Source: Ornithinimicrobium sp. CNJ-824
Lineage (GTDB): Bacteria; Actinomycetota; Actinomycetes; Actinomycetales; Dermatophilaceae
Reading direction: 5' to 3'
DNA: 64,000 bases
Assembly (NCBI RefSeq): GCF_001942405.1
Contig: NZ_MKKA01000033.1
Span: 124,001-188,000 of the forward strand
The notes under the pieces were generated by a model. It was not told the origin of the DNA. It saw only the letters and a program-made list of their open reading frames with translations, and searched no databases. Below, piece by piece: positions 31,119 through 40,800 of this stretch; positions within the stretch are counted from its first letter, which is position 1, and the number at the start of each line of letters is the position of its first letter. The translations under genes and the position numbers were made by a program.

Positions 31119-32266
31119 CCGACCGGCACCCCCACGCCGGCCCACGCGGCCTGCAGGGCCCGCGTCACCTCCTCGCCCTCGGCCCTGTCGCCGTAGCGTC
31201 GCCGGGCCGCGGCGAGGGTCGCGTCCGCGAACCGGACGAAGTCCACGTCGCGCGGCACGAGGCCCCGCGTCGTCATGGTGTCGTACCAGACCTGCCCCGC
31301 CCGTTCCCAGGAGTGACCGCCCAGGGCGGTGGCGAACAGGTGGAACGCCTTGTTGGGGATCCCCGAGTTGACGTGCACGCCACCGTTGTCGTTGTCGGCG
31401 TCGTGCGGCAGCACGACGTAGTCGTCCATGTGCGCCGGCTGCGGGTCGCGGCCCAGGACCGGGTCGTCGTAGGCGCTGCCCGGTGCGGCCATCGACCGCA
31501 GCGCCACCCCCTGGACCCGGTCGGTGAACAGCTCGGCGCCGATGAGCCAGTCCGCCTCGTCCACGGTCTGACCCCGCACCCACTGCCGGACCAGCGAGCC
31601 CCAGACGTCGGAGGCGGACTCGTTGAGCGCGCCCGGCTGGCCCACGTAGGTCAGACCGGCGGTGTACTGCGTGAGCCCGTGGGCCAGCTCGTGGGCGACG
31701 ACGTCGACGCTGCGGGTGAACCGGTCGAAGTAGACCCCGTCGCCGTCGCCGAAGACCATCTGCCGACCGTCCCAGAAGGCGTTGTCGTAGTCGCGCGCGT
31801 AGTGCACGGTGGCCACGAGCGGCAGACCGCGGCCGTCCAGGGAGTCCCGGTCGTAGACGTCGGCGAGGAGCTGCCAGGTCGCGCCCAGCCCGTCGTACGC
31901 CTCGTCCACCGAGACGTCCCCGGAGGGGTCCTCACCCTCGGACCGCACGAGCGTCCCGGGCAGGGACGTGCCGTGCCCCGCGTCGTGCACCGACCGTCGG
32001 GGCGTCGCCGCCGCGGGCACCCCGGCGGGAACGGCGTCGGTGGCCGGCGCGGTGGGCGCAGCCCGTTGCTGGAGCGGGCTGGTGATGATGCCCTGACCGG
32101 CCGGGGGGTGTCCCCCGGGCCACCGGGTGGCCAGGACCTCGCGCCGGTGGCGGACCTGCGTGCTGTCCCGCAGGGTGAACTCCACGGCCGGTCGCATCCC
32201 GGGCTCGGCCGCCAGGAGCCGTTGCAGCACGTGGGGCGGGATGATCGAGCAGCGCGGGAACGACAT
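31115..32266 (-). CDS. Protealysin-like M4 metalloprotease
   Basis: 383 residues. The catalytic domain has HELAH (192-196) in VAHELAHGLTQY, NESASD with zinc ligand E216, and GGVHVNSGIPNKAF with the transition-state His. The N-terminus is short and begins MSFPRCSIIPPHVLQRLL, like protealysin-type propeptides, not the large thermolysin prosequence. No signal peptide is present, so the protease is probably kept in the cytosol or released non-classically. Family members are often paired with an emfourin inhibitor gene; none is adjacent here. The stop overlaps the start of mug. Confidence 0.88.
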   Translation of the reverse strand: MSFPRCSIIPPHVLQRLLAAEPGMRPAVEFTLRDSTQVRHRREVLATRWPGGHPPAGQGIITSPLQQRAAPTAPATDAVPAGVPAAATPRRSVHDAGHGTSLPGTLVRSEGEDPSGDVSVDEAYDGLGATWQLLADVYDRDSLDGRGLPLVATVHYARDYDNAFWDGRQMVFGDGDGVYFDRFTRSVDVVAHELAHGLTQYTAGLTYVGQPGALNESASDVWGSLVRQWVRGQTVDEADWLIGAELFTDRVQGVALRSMAAPGSAYDDPVLGRDPQPAHMDDYVVLPHDADNDNGGVHVNSGIPNKAFHLFATALGGHSWERAGQVWYDTMTTRGLVPRDVDFVRFADATLAAARRRYGDRAEGEEVTRALQAAWAGVGVPVG

Positions 32267-32316
32267 ACCCGCACCCTGGCACGGCGCACCGACACCCCGC
32301 CGGTGGGACGGAGCGC

Positions 32317-33348
32317 TCAGCCCTCGGCGAGGAGCTCGCGGACCCGGGGGGCGACCTGGGTGCCGTAGAGCTCGATGGAGCGCATCAGCTGCCCGTGCGG
32401 CATCGGCCCGTTGGCGTACTTGAGGTCGAACCTCGACAGACCCAGGGACCGGACGGTCGCGGCGATCTTGCGGGCGACCGTCTCCGGGGAACCGACGTAG
32501 AGCGCGCCCTGCGCGATCTCCGCGCGGTAGTCCTGCGGGGTCAGCGGGCCCCACCCGCGCTCGGCCCCGATGCGGTCACGGTTGGCCTTGAAGTGCGGGT
32601 AGAGCTGCGTCGCGGCCAGCTCGTCGGTCTCGGCGACGTGGCCGGGCGAGTGCACCGCGACCGGCAGGACGGGGCCTCCGCCGTCGGCGAGGAGGCGTCG
32701 GTAGAGGTCGGCGAAGGGAGCGAACCGCTCGGCGGGTCCGCCGATGACCGCCAGCATGAGCGGGAGCCGGTAGGAGGCGGCCCGGACGACGCTCTGCGGC
32801 GAGCCGCCCACCGCGATCCAGGTGGCCAGCCGGCCGGACCCGGTGCGGGGCCAGACCTCCTGCTGCACCAGGGGCGGGCGAGTCGTGCCCTCCCAGCTCA
32901 CCGGCCGCTCCTCGAGGAGACGGCTGAACAGGTCGAGCTTCTCGCTGAACAGCGTCTCGTAGTCCCGCAGGTCGTACCCGAACAGCGGGAACGACTCGGT
33001 GAACGACCCCCGCCCCAGGACGACCTCGGCGCGCCCGCCGGACAGGGCGTCGATCGTGGAGAACCGTTCGAAGACCCGGATCGGGTCGTCGGAGCTGAGC
33101 ACGGTCACCGCCGAGCCGAGGCGGATCCGCGTGGTCCTGGTCGCCAGGCCGGCCAGCACCACGTCCGGGGCGCTCACCGCGAAGTCCGGCCGGTGGTGCT
33201 CGCCCACCCCGAGGGCGTCGACCCCGACCTCGTCGGCCAGCACCCCCTGCTCGACGACGTGGCGCAGCACCTGCGCCGCCGTCTCGGGCGTGCCGTCCTC
33301 GCGCACGCTGACGTCGCCGAAGGTGTCCAGCCCCAGCTCCACGGTCAT
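32317..33348 (-). CDS. LLM-class (luciferase-like) flavin/F420-dependent oxidoreductase
   Basis: 343 residues, a TIM-barrel oxidoreductase: LGLDTFGDVS at the N-terminus, VGEHHRPDFAVSAP, TTRIRLGSAVTVLSSDDPIRVFE, GGRAEVVLGRGSFTESFPLF. It resembles the LLM group whose members use FMN or F420; cofC in this window shows that F420 is made. The substrate is unknown. ATG 33348 has GGAGGAGG nine bases upstream. A nested palindrome at 33364-33387 covers the likely promoter, suggesting a small regulator, possibly MarR-type, encoded elsewhere. Confidence 0.85.
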   Translation of the reverse strand: MTVELGLDTFGDVSVREDGTPETAAQVLRHVVEQGVLADEVGVDALGVGEHHRPDFAVSAPDVVLAGLATRTTRIRLGSAVTVLSSDDPIRVFERFSTIDALSGGRAEVVLGRGSFTESFPLFGYDLRDYETLFSEKLDLFSRLLEERPVSWEGTTRPPLVQQEVWPRTGSGRLATWIAVGGSPQSVVRAASYRLPLMLAVIGGPAERFAPFADLYRRLLADGGGPVLPVAVHSPGHVAETDELAATQLYPHFKANRDRIGAERGWGPLTPQDYRAEIAQGALYVGSPETVARKIAATVRSLGLSRFDLKYANGPMPHGQLMRSIELYGTQVAPRVRELLAEG

Positions 33349-33363
33349 CCCGGGTCCTCCTCC

Positions 33364-33387
33364 ATCGTTTGTTGAACCGTCAACGAT
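33364..33387. promoter_or_regulatory. Nested palindrome upstream of the LLM oxidoreductase
   Basis: ATCGTT (33364-33369) pairs with AACGAT (33382-33387), and inside it GTTGA with TCAAC around ACCG. This AT-richer island just upstream of the ribosome-binding site looks like a repressor operator. Confidence 0.45.
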
Positions 33388-33411
33388 ATGAGGAGCCGGA
33401 CTGTTCCCCGG

Positions 33412-35055
33412 CTACTTCTTGCCCCCGTCCAGGAACTTCTCGAAGCCGGGAGGCAGCTTGAGCCCCGCGAGGTCGTCGGCGGAGGGGTCGGCCTGCCCCT
33501 CCCCCATGCCCGGGGCGCCCGCGCCGAAGGCGTTCTCGAAGGACGCCGTCCGGGCCTCCTGCGCCTTCCGGGCCGCCTCCTGCTCCTGCTGGGCCCGCTT
33601 GGCCGGGTTGCCGGACTTGCCCTTCTTCTTCTTCGGGGCCGGCTTGCCCCGCCTGCCGCCGCCGGGGCCACCCGCTCCCGGCATCCCGGGCATCCCGGGG
33701 ATGCCGCCGCCCTTCTTGAGCTGACGCATCATCTTCTGCGCCTCGCCGAAGCGCTCCAGCAGCTGGTTGACCTCCGAGACCGAGGTGCCCGAACCGCGGG
33801 CGATCCGGGCCCGGCGGGAGCCGTTGATCTGCTTGGGGTGGTTGCGCTCGAACGGGGTCATCGACCGGACCATCGCCTCGACCCGGTCGAACTCGCGCTC
33901 GTCGAGGGAGTCGAGCTGGGCCCGCATGCCCTGCATGCCCGGCATCATCCCGAGCATCTGCTTGAGCGACCCCATGCGCTTGATGGCGGCCATCTGGTCC
34001 AGGAAGTCGTCGAACGTGAAGTCCTCGTCGGAGAGGAACTTGCGCGTCATCTCCTTGGCCTGGACCTGGTCGAACGCGCGCTCGGCCTGCTCGATGAGGG
34101 TGAGCACGTCCCCCATGTCGAGGATGCGCGAGGCCATCCGGTCGGGGTGGAACAGCTCGATGTCCTTGACGCCCTCACCGGTGGAGGCGAACAGGATCGG
34201 CTGCCCGGTCACGGTCGCGACCGACAGGGCCGCGCCACCCCGGGCGTCGCCGTCGAGCTTGGTCAGCACGGACCCGGTGATGCCGACGCCGTCGGAGAAG
34301 GCCTTGGCCGTCTCGACCGCGGCCTGACCGATCATCGCGTCGATGACGAACAGCACCTCGTGGGCGTTGGTCTCGATCCGGATGTCGCTGGCCTGACGCA
34401 TGAGGTCGACGTCGATGGACAGACGCCCCGCGGTGTCGATGATGACGACGTCGTTGCCCTTGCGCCGGGCCTCCTCGACGCCGTCCACCGCCACGTCGAC
34501 GGGGTCCCCGAAGGAGCGGGTCCCCTCCCCGCTCGCCAGCGCGGCGTCGTGGCCGTGGACGTTGCCCCGCTCCGGGGCGAACACCGGGACCCCGGCCCGC
34601 TGCCCGACGACCTCGAGCTGGGTGACGGCGTTGGGGCGCTGCAGGTCGGCGGCCACGAGCATGGGCGTGTGCCCCTGGTCGGCCAGCCACCGGCCGAGCT
34701 TCCCGGCGAAGGTCGTCTTGCCCGAGCCCTGCAGCCCGGCCAGCATGATCACCGTCGGGGGGTTCTTGGCCAGCCGCAGCCGGCGGGTCTCCCCGCCGAG
34801 GATCCCGGCCAGCTCCTCGTTGACGATCTTGACGACCTGCTGGGCCGGGTTGAGCGCCTGGTGCACCTCCGTCCCGAGGGCCCGCTCACGGATCCGCCCC
34901 GTGAACTGCTTGACCACCGGCAGCGCGACGTCGGCGTCCAGCAGCGCGATCCGGATGTCCCGGATCGTCGCGTTGAGGTCGGACTCGGTGACGGTGCCCT
35001 TGCGCTTGAGGTTCTTGAAGGTCAGCGTCAGTCGGTCGGAGAGGGAGTTGAACAC
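33412..35055 (-). CDS. ffh: Signal recognition particle protein Ffh
   Basis: 547 residues. The N domain is followed by the GTPase G domain (GLQGSGKTT near 108-115, DTAGR 207-211, TKLDGDARGG) and the Met-rich M domain (MLGMMPGMQGMRAQL, RRARIARGSGTSVSEVNQLL) that binds 4.5S RNA and signal sequences. A basic Lys/Ala tail (PKKKKGKSGNPAKRAQQ) extends the protein by about 80 residues. Start is GTG 35055 with TATCCT six bases upstream, hence probably leaderless. It is near its receptor gene ftsY, separated by a divergent gene. Confidence 0.97.
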   Translation of the reverse strand: MFNSLSDRLTLTFKNLKRKGTVTESDLNATIRDIRIALLDADVALPVVKQFTGRIRERALGTEVHQALNPAQQVVKIVNEELAGILGGETRRLRLAKNPPTVIMLAGLQGSGKTTFAGKLGRWLADQGHTPMLVAADLQRPNAVTQLEVVGQRAGVPVFAPERGNVHGHDAALASGEGTRSFGDPVDVAVDGVEEARRKGNDVVIIDTAGRLSIDVDLMRQASDIRIETNAHEVLFVIDAMIGQAAVETAKAFSDGVGITGSVLTKLDGDARGGAALSVATVTGQPILFASTGEGVKDIELFHPDRMASRILDMGDVLTLIEQAERAFDQVQAKEMTRKFLSDEDFTFDDFLDQMAAIKRMGSLKQMLGMMPGMQGMRAQLDSLDEREFDRVEAMVRSMTPFERNHPKQINGSRRARIARGSGTSVSEVNQLLERFGEAQKMMRQLKKGGGIPGMPGMPGAGGPGGGRRGKPAPKKKKGKSGNPAKRAQQEQEAARKAQEARTASFENAFGAGAPGMGEGQADPSADDLAGLKLPPGFEKFLDGGKK

Positions 35056-35061
35056 CCCGCA

Positions 35062-35067
35062 AGGATA
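35062..35067 (-). promoter_or_regulatory. -10-like hexamer of ffh
   Basis: TATCCT ends six bases before the ffh GTG; no Shine-Dalgarno is visible. Confidence 0.5.
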
Positions 35068-35135
35068 CGTGCGGCCGGGCCGGCCCCGGGGACCACCGCC
35101 CGACGGGACGGCTGAGGCGGGCTCCCGGCCCGCGC

Positions 35136-35141
35136 CATACT
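35136..35141 (+). promoter_or_regulatory. -10-like hexamer of the DUF2236 gene
   Basis: CATACT ends six bases before GTG 35148, the leaderless pattern. Confidence 0.45.
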
Positions 35142-35147
35142 GGCGGC

Positions 35148-36083
35148 GTGGACCACCTGCCCTCCGCGCTCGAACCAGCCCGCCGCCGGCTGGCGAGGGC
35201 CCTGCGCGACCGGGTCGCCGGGCCGGACGCCGAGCGACGTGCGCAGGCGATCTGGCTGGCGCCGGGACCCCGTCGCTTCGCGCCCGACGACCCGATCTGC
35301 CGGGTCCAGGGGCACGCCGCGATGTATGTCGGCGGGATCCGGGCGCTGCTGCTGCAGTCGCTGCATCCGCTGGCCATGGCCGGCGTCGGGGAGCACTCCG
35401 GCTACCGCGGCGACCCGTGGGGGCGGCTGCAGCGCACGAGCGAGTTCCTCGCGGCGACGACCTTCGGCCCCGTGGAGCTGGCCGACCGCGTGGTCGAGCG
35501 GATCAACCGCGTGCACACCACCGTCGCCGGGACGGCCCCGGACGGGCGGCCGTACGCGGCCACGGACCCGCACCTGCTGCGGTGGGTGCACGTCGCCGAG
35601 ATCGACAGCTTCCTCGTCGCCCACCAGCGTTACGCGCGTCGCCCGCTGACCCCCGCGGAGGCCGACCGCTACGTCGCCCAGGCCGGGAGCGTCGCCGCCC
35701 GCCTGGGCGTGGTCGACCCGCCGACGACGACGGCGCAGCTGCGGGCCGAGCTCGACCGTTTCCGCCCCGAGCTGCGCACCACGGCGGGGGCGCGCGACGT
35801 GGCGCGCTTCCTGCTGGCCGAGCCACCGCTGCCGTGGCCGGCACGTCCAGGCTTCTGGATGCTGGCCGCCGGGGCGGTGGAGCTGCTGCCGCCGTACGCC
35901 CGCGGGATGCTCGACCTGCATCTGCCCGGGCCGCTGCGCCGGGCGGACGACCTGGTGCTGGGACTCGTCGCCGCGCCCCTGGGCCGGCTGGGCACGGCCG
36001 CGGTCCGGTGGGCGCTCGGGGACCCGACAGACCCCCGCAACCGGGCGGGCAGCTCGCAGGTCCCGGCCGGCTCGCGGTCCTGA
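35148..36083 (+). CDS. Oxygenase MpaB/latex-clearing-protein-like (DUF2236) protein
   Basis: 311 residues, largely helical. Conserved DUF2236 elements are RVQGHAAMYVGGIRALLLQSLHPLAMAGVGEHSGYRGDP (His-rich), RTSEFLAATTFG, INRVHTTVAGTAPDGRPYAATDPHLLRWVHVAEIDSFL and the R/Y-rich C-terminus. Relatives include haem-dependent MpaB oxygenase and rubber oxygenase Lcp, but most DUF2236 proteins in actinobacteria have no known substrate. The histidines seen could serve as haem ligands. Single gene between ffh and ftsY, which are on the other strand. Confidence 0.8.
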   Translation: MDHLPSALEPARRRLARALRDRVAGPDAERRAQAIWLAPGPRRFAPDDPICRVQGHAAMYVGGIRALLLQSLHPLAMAGVGEHSGYRGDPWGRLQRTSEFLAATTFGPVELADRVVERINRVHTTVAGTAPDGRPYAATDPHLLRWVHVAEIDSFLVAHQRYARRPLTPAEADRYVAQAGSVAARLGVVDPPTTTAQLRAELDRFRPELRTTAGARDVARFLLAEPPLPWPARPGFWMLAAGAVELLPPYARGMLDLHLPGPLRRADDLVLGLVAAPLGRLGTAAVRWALGDPTDPRNRAGSSQVPAGSRS

Positions 36084-36164
36084 GGGGTCTCAGCCGACGA
36101 TCACCTCGGTCGGCCTCCGCCACCGGCTCCGGTCCTCGCCGCGCTGCGGGTCCTCGCCGGTGCG

Positions 36165-37355
36165 TCAGCCGACGATGGCGCTGACGAAGGCCTCCGGGTC
36201 GAAGGGTGCCAGGTCGTCCGGTCCCTCGCCGAGGCCGATGAGCTTGACGGGGACGCCGAGCTTGCGCTGGACGTTGACGACGATGCCGCCCTTGGCGGTG
36301 CCGTCCATCTTGGTCAGCACGATGCCGGTGATGGCCACCTCCCGGGCGAACTCCTCGGCCTGGCGCATGCCGTTCTGCCCCGTCGTGGCGTCCAGGACGA
36401 GCAGGACCTCGCCCACGGGGGCCAGCTTCTCGACCACCCGCTTGATCTTGCCGAGCTCGTCCATCAGCCCACGCTTGGTGTGCAGGCGGCCGGCCGTGTC
36501 GACGATGACGACGTCGGACTCCATCTCGATGCCGGCCTTCGTCGCCTCGTAGGCCACCGAGGCGGGGTCCGCACCCTCCTGGTCGGAGCGGACCGCCGGG
36601 ACGCCGACCCGCTCGCCCCAGGTCTGCAGCTGGTCGGCGGCGGCGGCCCGGAACGTGTCGGCCGCCCCCAGGAGCACGTCCTTGTCCTCGGCCACCAGGA
36701 CGCGCGCGAGCTTGCCGACGGTGGTGGTCTTGCCCGTGCCGTTGACCCCGACGACGAGGATCACGGCCGGAAGGCCGTCCGTGCGGCTGGCGGCGATCCG
36801 CCGGTCCATGCTCGGGTCGACGAGGGCCAGGAGGTCGTCGTGCAGCCACTGCTTGACCTGGACGGGGTCCGAGGTCCCGTCCACCGCCACCTGACGGCGC
36901 AGCGAGGCCACCAGCTCCTCGGTGGCCTCCACGCCCAGGTCGGAGGCCAGCAGGGTGTCCTCGACCTCCTCCCAGTCCTCCTCGCCGAGCCCTCCGCGGG
37001 ACAGCAGGGCGAGCAGGGCGTTGCCGATGGCCGTGTTGGACCTCGCCAGCCGGGCCCGCAGCCGCTGCAGGCGGCCCCGGGCCGACTCGGGCCGTTCGAG
37101 GGTCGGCGCGGCGGGGCCCGCCCCGGGCTCCACCGCGACACCGCCACCGCGGTCCTCCACCTCGGTGCCGGCGGGCGGCTCCTCGGTGAGGACGTCCCCC
37201 TCGGTGCGCCGCTCGCCCGCACGCCCCGGCGTGCGGGGCAGGGTCGTGGACCTTCCCCCGCGGCCACGGACCAGCGCCACCAGCGCGACGAGCGCGCCGA
37301 TGACGACGACGCTGACGAGGGTCAGGATCTCCCAGAGCTCATTGATCGGTCCCAC
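36165..37355 (-). CDS. ftsY: Signal recognition particle receptor FtsY
   Basis: 396 residues. An N-terminal membrane helix (LVSVVVIGALVALVALV) and an acidic linker precede the NG domain: VNGTGKTTTVGKLA, LLGAADTFRAAAADQL, VDTAGRLHTKRGLMDELGKI, TKMDGTAKGG, GEGPDDLAPFDPEAFV. With Ffh it delivers ribosomes to the translocon. An annotated start at the upstream ATG (37397) would add 14 residues; GTG 37355 is chosen because GAGACT ends six bases before it and the membrane helix follows directly. Confidence 0.97.
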   Translation of the reverse strand: MGPINELWEILTLVSVVVIGALVALVALVRGRGGRSTTLPRTPGRAGERRTEGDVLTEEPPAGTEVEDRGGGVAVEPGAGPAAPTLERPESARGRLQRLRARLARSNTAIGNALLALLSRGGLGEEDWEEVEDTLLASDLGVEATEELVASLRRQVAVDGTSDPVQVKQWLHDDLLALVDPSMDRRIAASRTDGLPAVILVVGVNGTGKTTTVGKLARVLVAEDKDVLLGAADTFRAAAADQLQTWGERVGVPAVRSDQEGADPASVAYEATKAGIEMESDVVIVDTAGRLHTKRGLMDELGKIKRVVEKLAPVGEVLLVLDATTGQNGMRQAEEFAREVAITGIVLTKMDGTAKGGIVVNVQRKLGVPVKLIGLGEGPDDLAPFDPEAFVSAIVG

Positions 37356-37361
37356 CCGGCC

Positions 37362-37367
37362 AGTCTC
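37362..37367 (-). promoter_or_regulatory. -10-like hexamer of ftsY
   Basis: GAGACT ends six bases before GTG 37355, supporting that start as leaderless. Confidence 0.4.
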
Positions 37368-37424
37368 CCAGACGCCGGGCCGCCGACCGAACGGCACCGA
37401 CGGGCGGCGCCGAGGTCCCGACCG

Positions 37425-37748
37425 TCAGCTGGCGGGACGCAGGCGGTCGTCGTCCTCGCGGTCCGACCCGTCCGACGACCCGCGGGCCGGGGCCTGACGG
37501 GCGGTGCGGACCTCGCGCTCGCCGACCCGGGACCGGAGGGCCTGGGTCCGCTGCGAGGCGGACCCGGCGAGCTGCTCGCTGCGGGTGACCACCTTCTGGC
37601 CGGTGCGCCGCGCACCGGCGAGCAGCTCCTCGCCCTCGGGCGTCCAGAACTCGCCCCGGCCCTCCCGACGGGCCTCGAGCATGACGTAGCCGACGACCCC
37701 GGCGCCGAGGGCGACGCACATGAGCATGGCGAGGACGAGAGCGAACAT
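37425..37748 (-). CDS. Small single-pass membrane protein, unknown
   Basis: 107 residues. One N-terminal membrane segment (LVLAMLMCVALGAGVVGYVML) is followed by a charged cytosolic helix (SEQLAGSASQRTQALRSRVGE) and an Arg/Asp-rich end. I do not recognise a family; position between smc and ftsY is typical for such small actinobacterial proteins. CACACT lies seven bases before ATG 37748. Confidence 0.7.
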   Translation of the reverse strand: MFALVLAMLMCVALGAGVVGYVMLEARREGRGEFWTPEGEELLAGARRTGQKVVTRSEQLAGSASQRTQALRSRVGEREVRTARQAPARGSSDGSDREDDDRLRPAS

Positions 37749-37755
37749 GTCTCCC

Positions 37756-37761
37756 AGTGTG
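37756..37761 (-). promoter_or_regulatory. Weak -10-like hexamer of the 107-residue membrane protein gene
   Basis: CACACT ends seven bases before ATG 37748; match to TANNNT is poor. Confidence 0.3.
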
Positions 37762-37890
37762 CCGTGCACGGGGCGGGACGACCCAACCGGCGGCGCGCGT
37801 GTCCGCACGCAGGGTGCCGATCGTGACCGGTCTCACAACCGGCGGCCCGCGGTCCCCGGAGACGGCCGTGCTGCGTCGGGGGCGACCCGT

Positions 37891-40800
37891 TCAGGCCGGG
37901 GCGTCGACGTGCTCCGGACCGGTGGCACCGGCGGGGGCGACGTCCCGCACGCGCTGGCTGACGACCGTCGTGACGCCGTCCCCGCGCATGGACACCCCGT
38001 AGAGCGCGTCGGCCACCTCCATGGTGCGCTTCTGGTGGGTGATGACGATGAGCTGGCTGGAGTCGCGCAGCTCCTCGAAGAGGGTGATCAGCCGTCCGAG
38101 GTTGGTGTCGTCCAGGGCGGCCTCGACCTCGTCCATGATGTAGAACGGGCTGGGCCGGGCCTTGAAGATCGCGACGAGCAGGGCCACGGCGGTCAGGGAT
38201 CGCTCCCCGCCGGAGAGCAGGGAGAGCCGCTTGATCTTCTTGCCGGGCGGACGCGCCTCCACCTCGATGCCGGTGGTCAGCATGTCGTCGGGGTCGGTGA
38301 GCGTGATCCTGCCCTCGCCGCCGGGGAACAGCCTGGCGAAGACCCGCTCGAACTGGGCGGCGGTGTCCCGGAAGGCCTCGGAGAAGACCCGTTCCACCCG
38401 CTCGTCCACCTCCTTGACGATCTCGAGCAGGTCGGCCTTGGAGCGGCGCAGGTCCTCGACCTGCTCGGTGAGGAACTGGTGGCGCTCCTCCAGCGCGGCG
38501 AACTCCTCCAGGGCCAGGGGGTTGACCCGCCCCAGGGCGGAGAGCTGACGCTCGGCCCGCCGCAGGCGCTTCTCCTGCTCGGCCCGCACGAACGGGACCG
38601 TGCGGGGGCCGGCGTCCTCGTCCGTGTCCTGCCCGCTCCCCCCGTCCGCGACGGCGTCGTCCAGCACCGGCACGGGCAGGTGGGGGCCGAACTCGTCGAC
38701 GAGGACGGCCGGGTCCACGCCCAGCTCGTCCATGGCCCGTGCCTGCAGCGTCTCGATCCGCAGCCGCTGCTCGGCCCGGGCGATCTCGTCGGCGTGCACC
38801 GAGTCGGTCAGCTCACGCAGGTCCCCGACCAGCTGGTGCGCCCTGGCCCTGGCCTGCGCCAGGGACCGCTCCCGGTCGGCCTGCTCCGTCCGCATCCGGT
38901 CGCGCTCCTCGGCGGCCCCGGCGAGCAGGTGCTCCACCCGACCCGAGAGGTATGCCGCTCCCGCGGCGACGGCGTCGGCGGTCGCCCGGTCCTGGGCCCG
39001 GCGGCGGCGACGGGCGGCGGCCCGCTCGCGTGCGGCCAGCTCGTTGCGGGCGGCCGCCTCCAGGGCATCCGCGCGGCCGCTGAGGGCCCGGGCCCGCTCC
39101 TCCTGCGTGCGCAGCGCCAGCCGCGCCTCGGTCTCGGCGCTGCGGGCCCGGGCGGCCGCCTCGGCCAGCCGCTCACGCTCCCCCGTGTCGGGCTCCTCGG
39201 GCTGCCCCTCGGTGGTGGCCTCCGCGTCGGCCAGTCGCTGCTCCAGCTCGGCCAGCTCGGCCCGGGTGGCCGCCAGGGCCTCCTCCGCCGTCCGCACGGC
39301 GGCGGTGTGCCGGTCGTGCTCGACCCGGGCCGCCCGGACGACCTGCCCCAGGTGGGCCAGCTGCTCGGCGACGGCCGTCATCCGCGCGTCCGAGTCGTGG
39401 AGGGCGTCGAGGGCGGCCTCGGCCTCCGCCTCGGCGGCCGAGAGCCGGTCCCGGGCGCCCGCGAGCTCGAAGGTCAGCCGTTCCGCCCGGCCGGTCGCCG
39501 CGCCGGCCCCCGCCCGGGCCTCGTCCAGGGCGGACTGCAGCTCCAGCAGGCTCGGGGCCGCGCTGGAGCCGCCTCGCACCCACCCGGGGCCGTAGACGTC
39601 CCCCTCCGGGGTGACCGCGGTCGTCGGGGGCAGCTCCTCGACGAGCCGCAGCGCGGCGTCGGCGTCGTCGACCAGGGCGACCCGGTCGAGGAGGGCGGCC
39701 AGGGCCGGCAGGAGCCCCACGGATTCCTCGGCCGGGCCGATGACGTCGACCGCCCACACGGCGTCGGCGGGCAGCGTGGGCCGCCCGGCCGGGGGGACCT
39801 GCCCCTGGCCGGGCACCAGCAGGCCTGCCCGGCCCTGGTCCTGGGCGCGCAGCCAGGCCAGGGCCTCCGCGGCGGTGGTGTGCCCGTCGGCGACGAGGGC
39901 CTCCCCCGCCCAGCCGAGGGCGGCCGCGACCGCGGCCTCGCGTCCCGGCTCCACCTGGACGTGATCGGTCAGCGGTCCCAGCAGCCCGGTGACCTCGTCG
40001 GTGGCCAGCAGGGCGGAGGCTCCGTCGGTCCGGCGCAGGCTGAGCGCGAGGGCCTCGACCCGGGCCTCCAGCGCGCCCTGCTCGGACTGGGCCTGCCGCA
40101 GCTCCTCGGCCAGGCGCTCCACCTCGGCACGCGCCTCGTCACGGCCCCGCTCCGCCGTCTCGAAGCCTGGTCGAGGTCCTCCTCCCCCCCGTTCCACGTC
40201 GAGCACGGTGCCCTCGAGGGCGGCATACTCCTGCTCGGCCGCCGACGCGCGCTCGACCGCGGCGGCGGCCGCGGCGGTGAGCCGGGCGATCTCCTCCTCA
40301 CCTCCCTCGAGCCGGGAGCGGCGCGCGGCCACCTGGCCGGAGAGCCGGGCCAGCCCCTCCCGCCGGTCCGCGGCGGCCCGGGCCAGCCGCGCCAGGCGGT
40401 CCTGCTCCCGGGCGTGGGCCTGCTCGGTCTCCGCCCGGGCCTGCTCGGCGGCGGCGAGCGCCTCGGTCAGCTCCGCGACCCGGGCCAGCAGCGCGTCCTC
40501 CTCGACCCGCACCTGCCGGGCCTGGTCCCGCAGCCGCTCGGGGTCGCGGCCCCGCCCGGAGCCGGTCTCCTCGCCCCGCAGGTCCTCCTCCTCGGCGCCG
40601 AGCAGGCGGACCCGTTCCCGGGCGAGCTCGGCCAGCGCCCGCACCCGTTCGAGCAGGGAGGAGAGGGTGTACCACCGGTCCTGCACCTGCTGCAGCACCG
40701 GCGCCGCCGTCGCGACGGTCTCCTCCAGGCCGGCGACCTCGCGCTCGGCGTCACCCACCTGCTGCTGCACGGCCTCCCGGCGGCGCAGCAGGGCCTCCTC

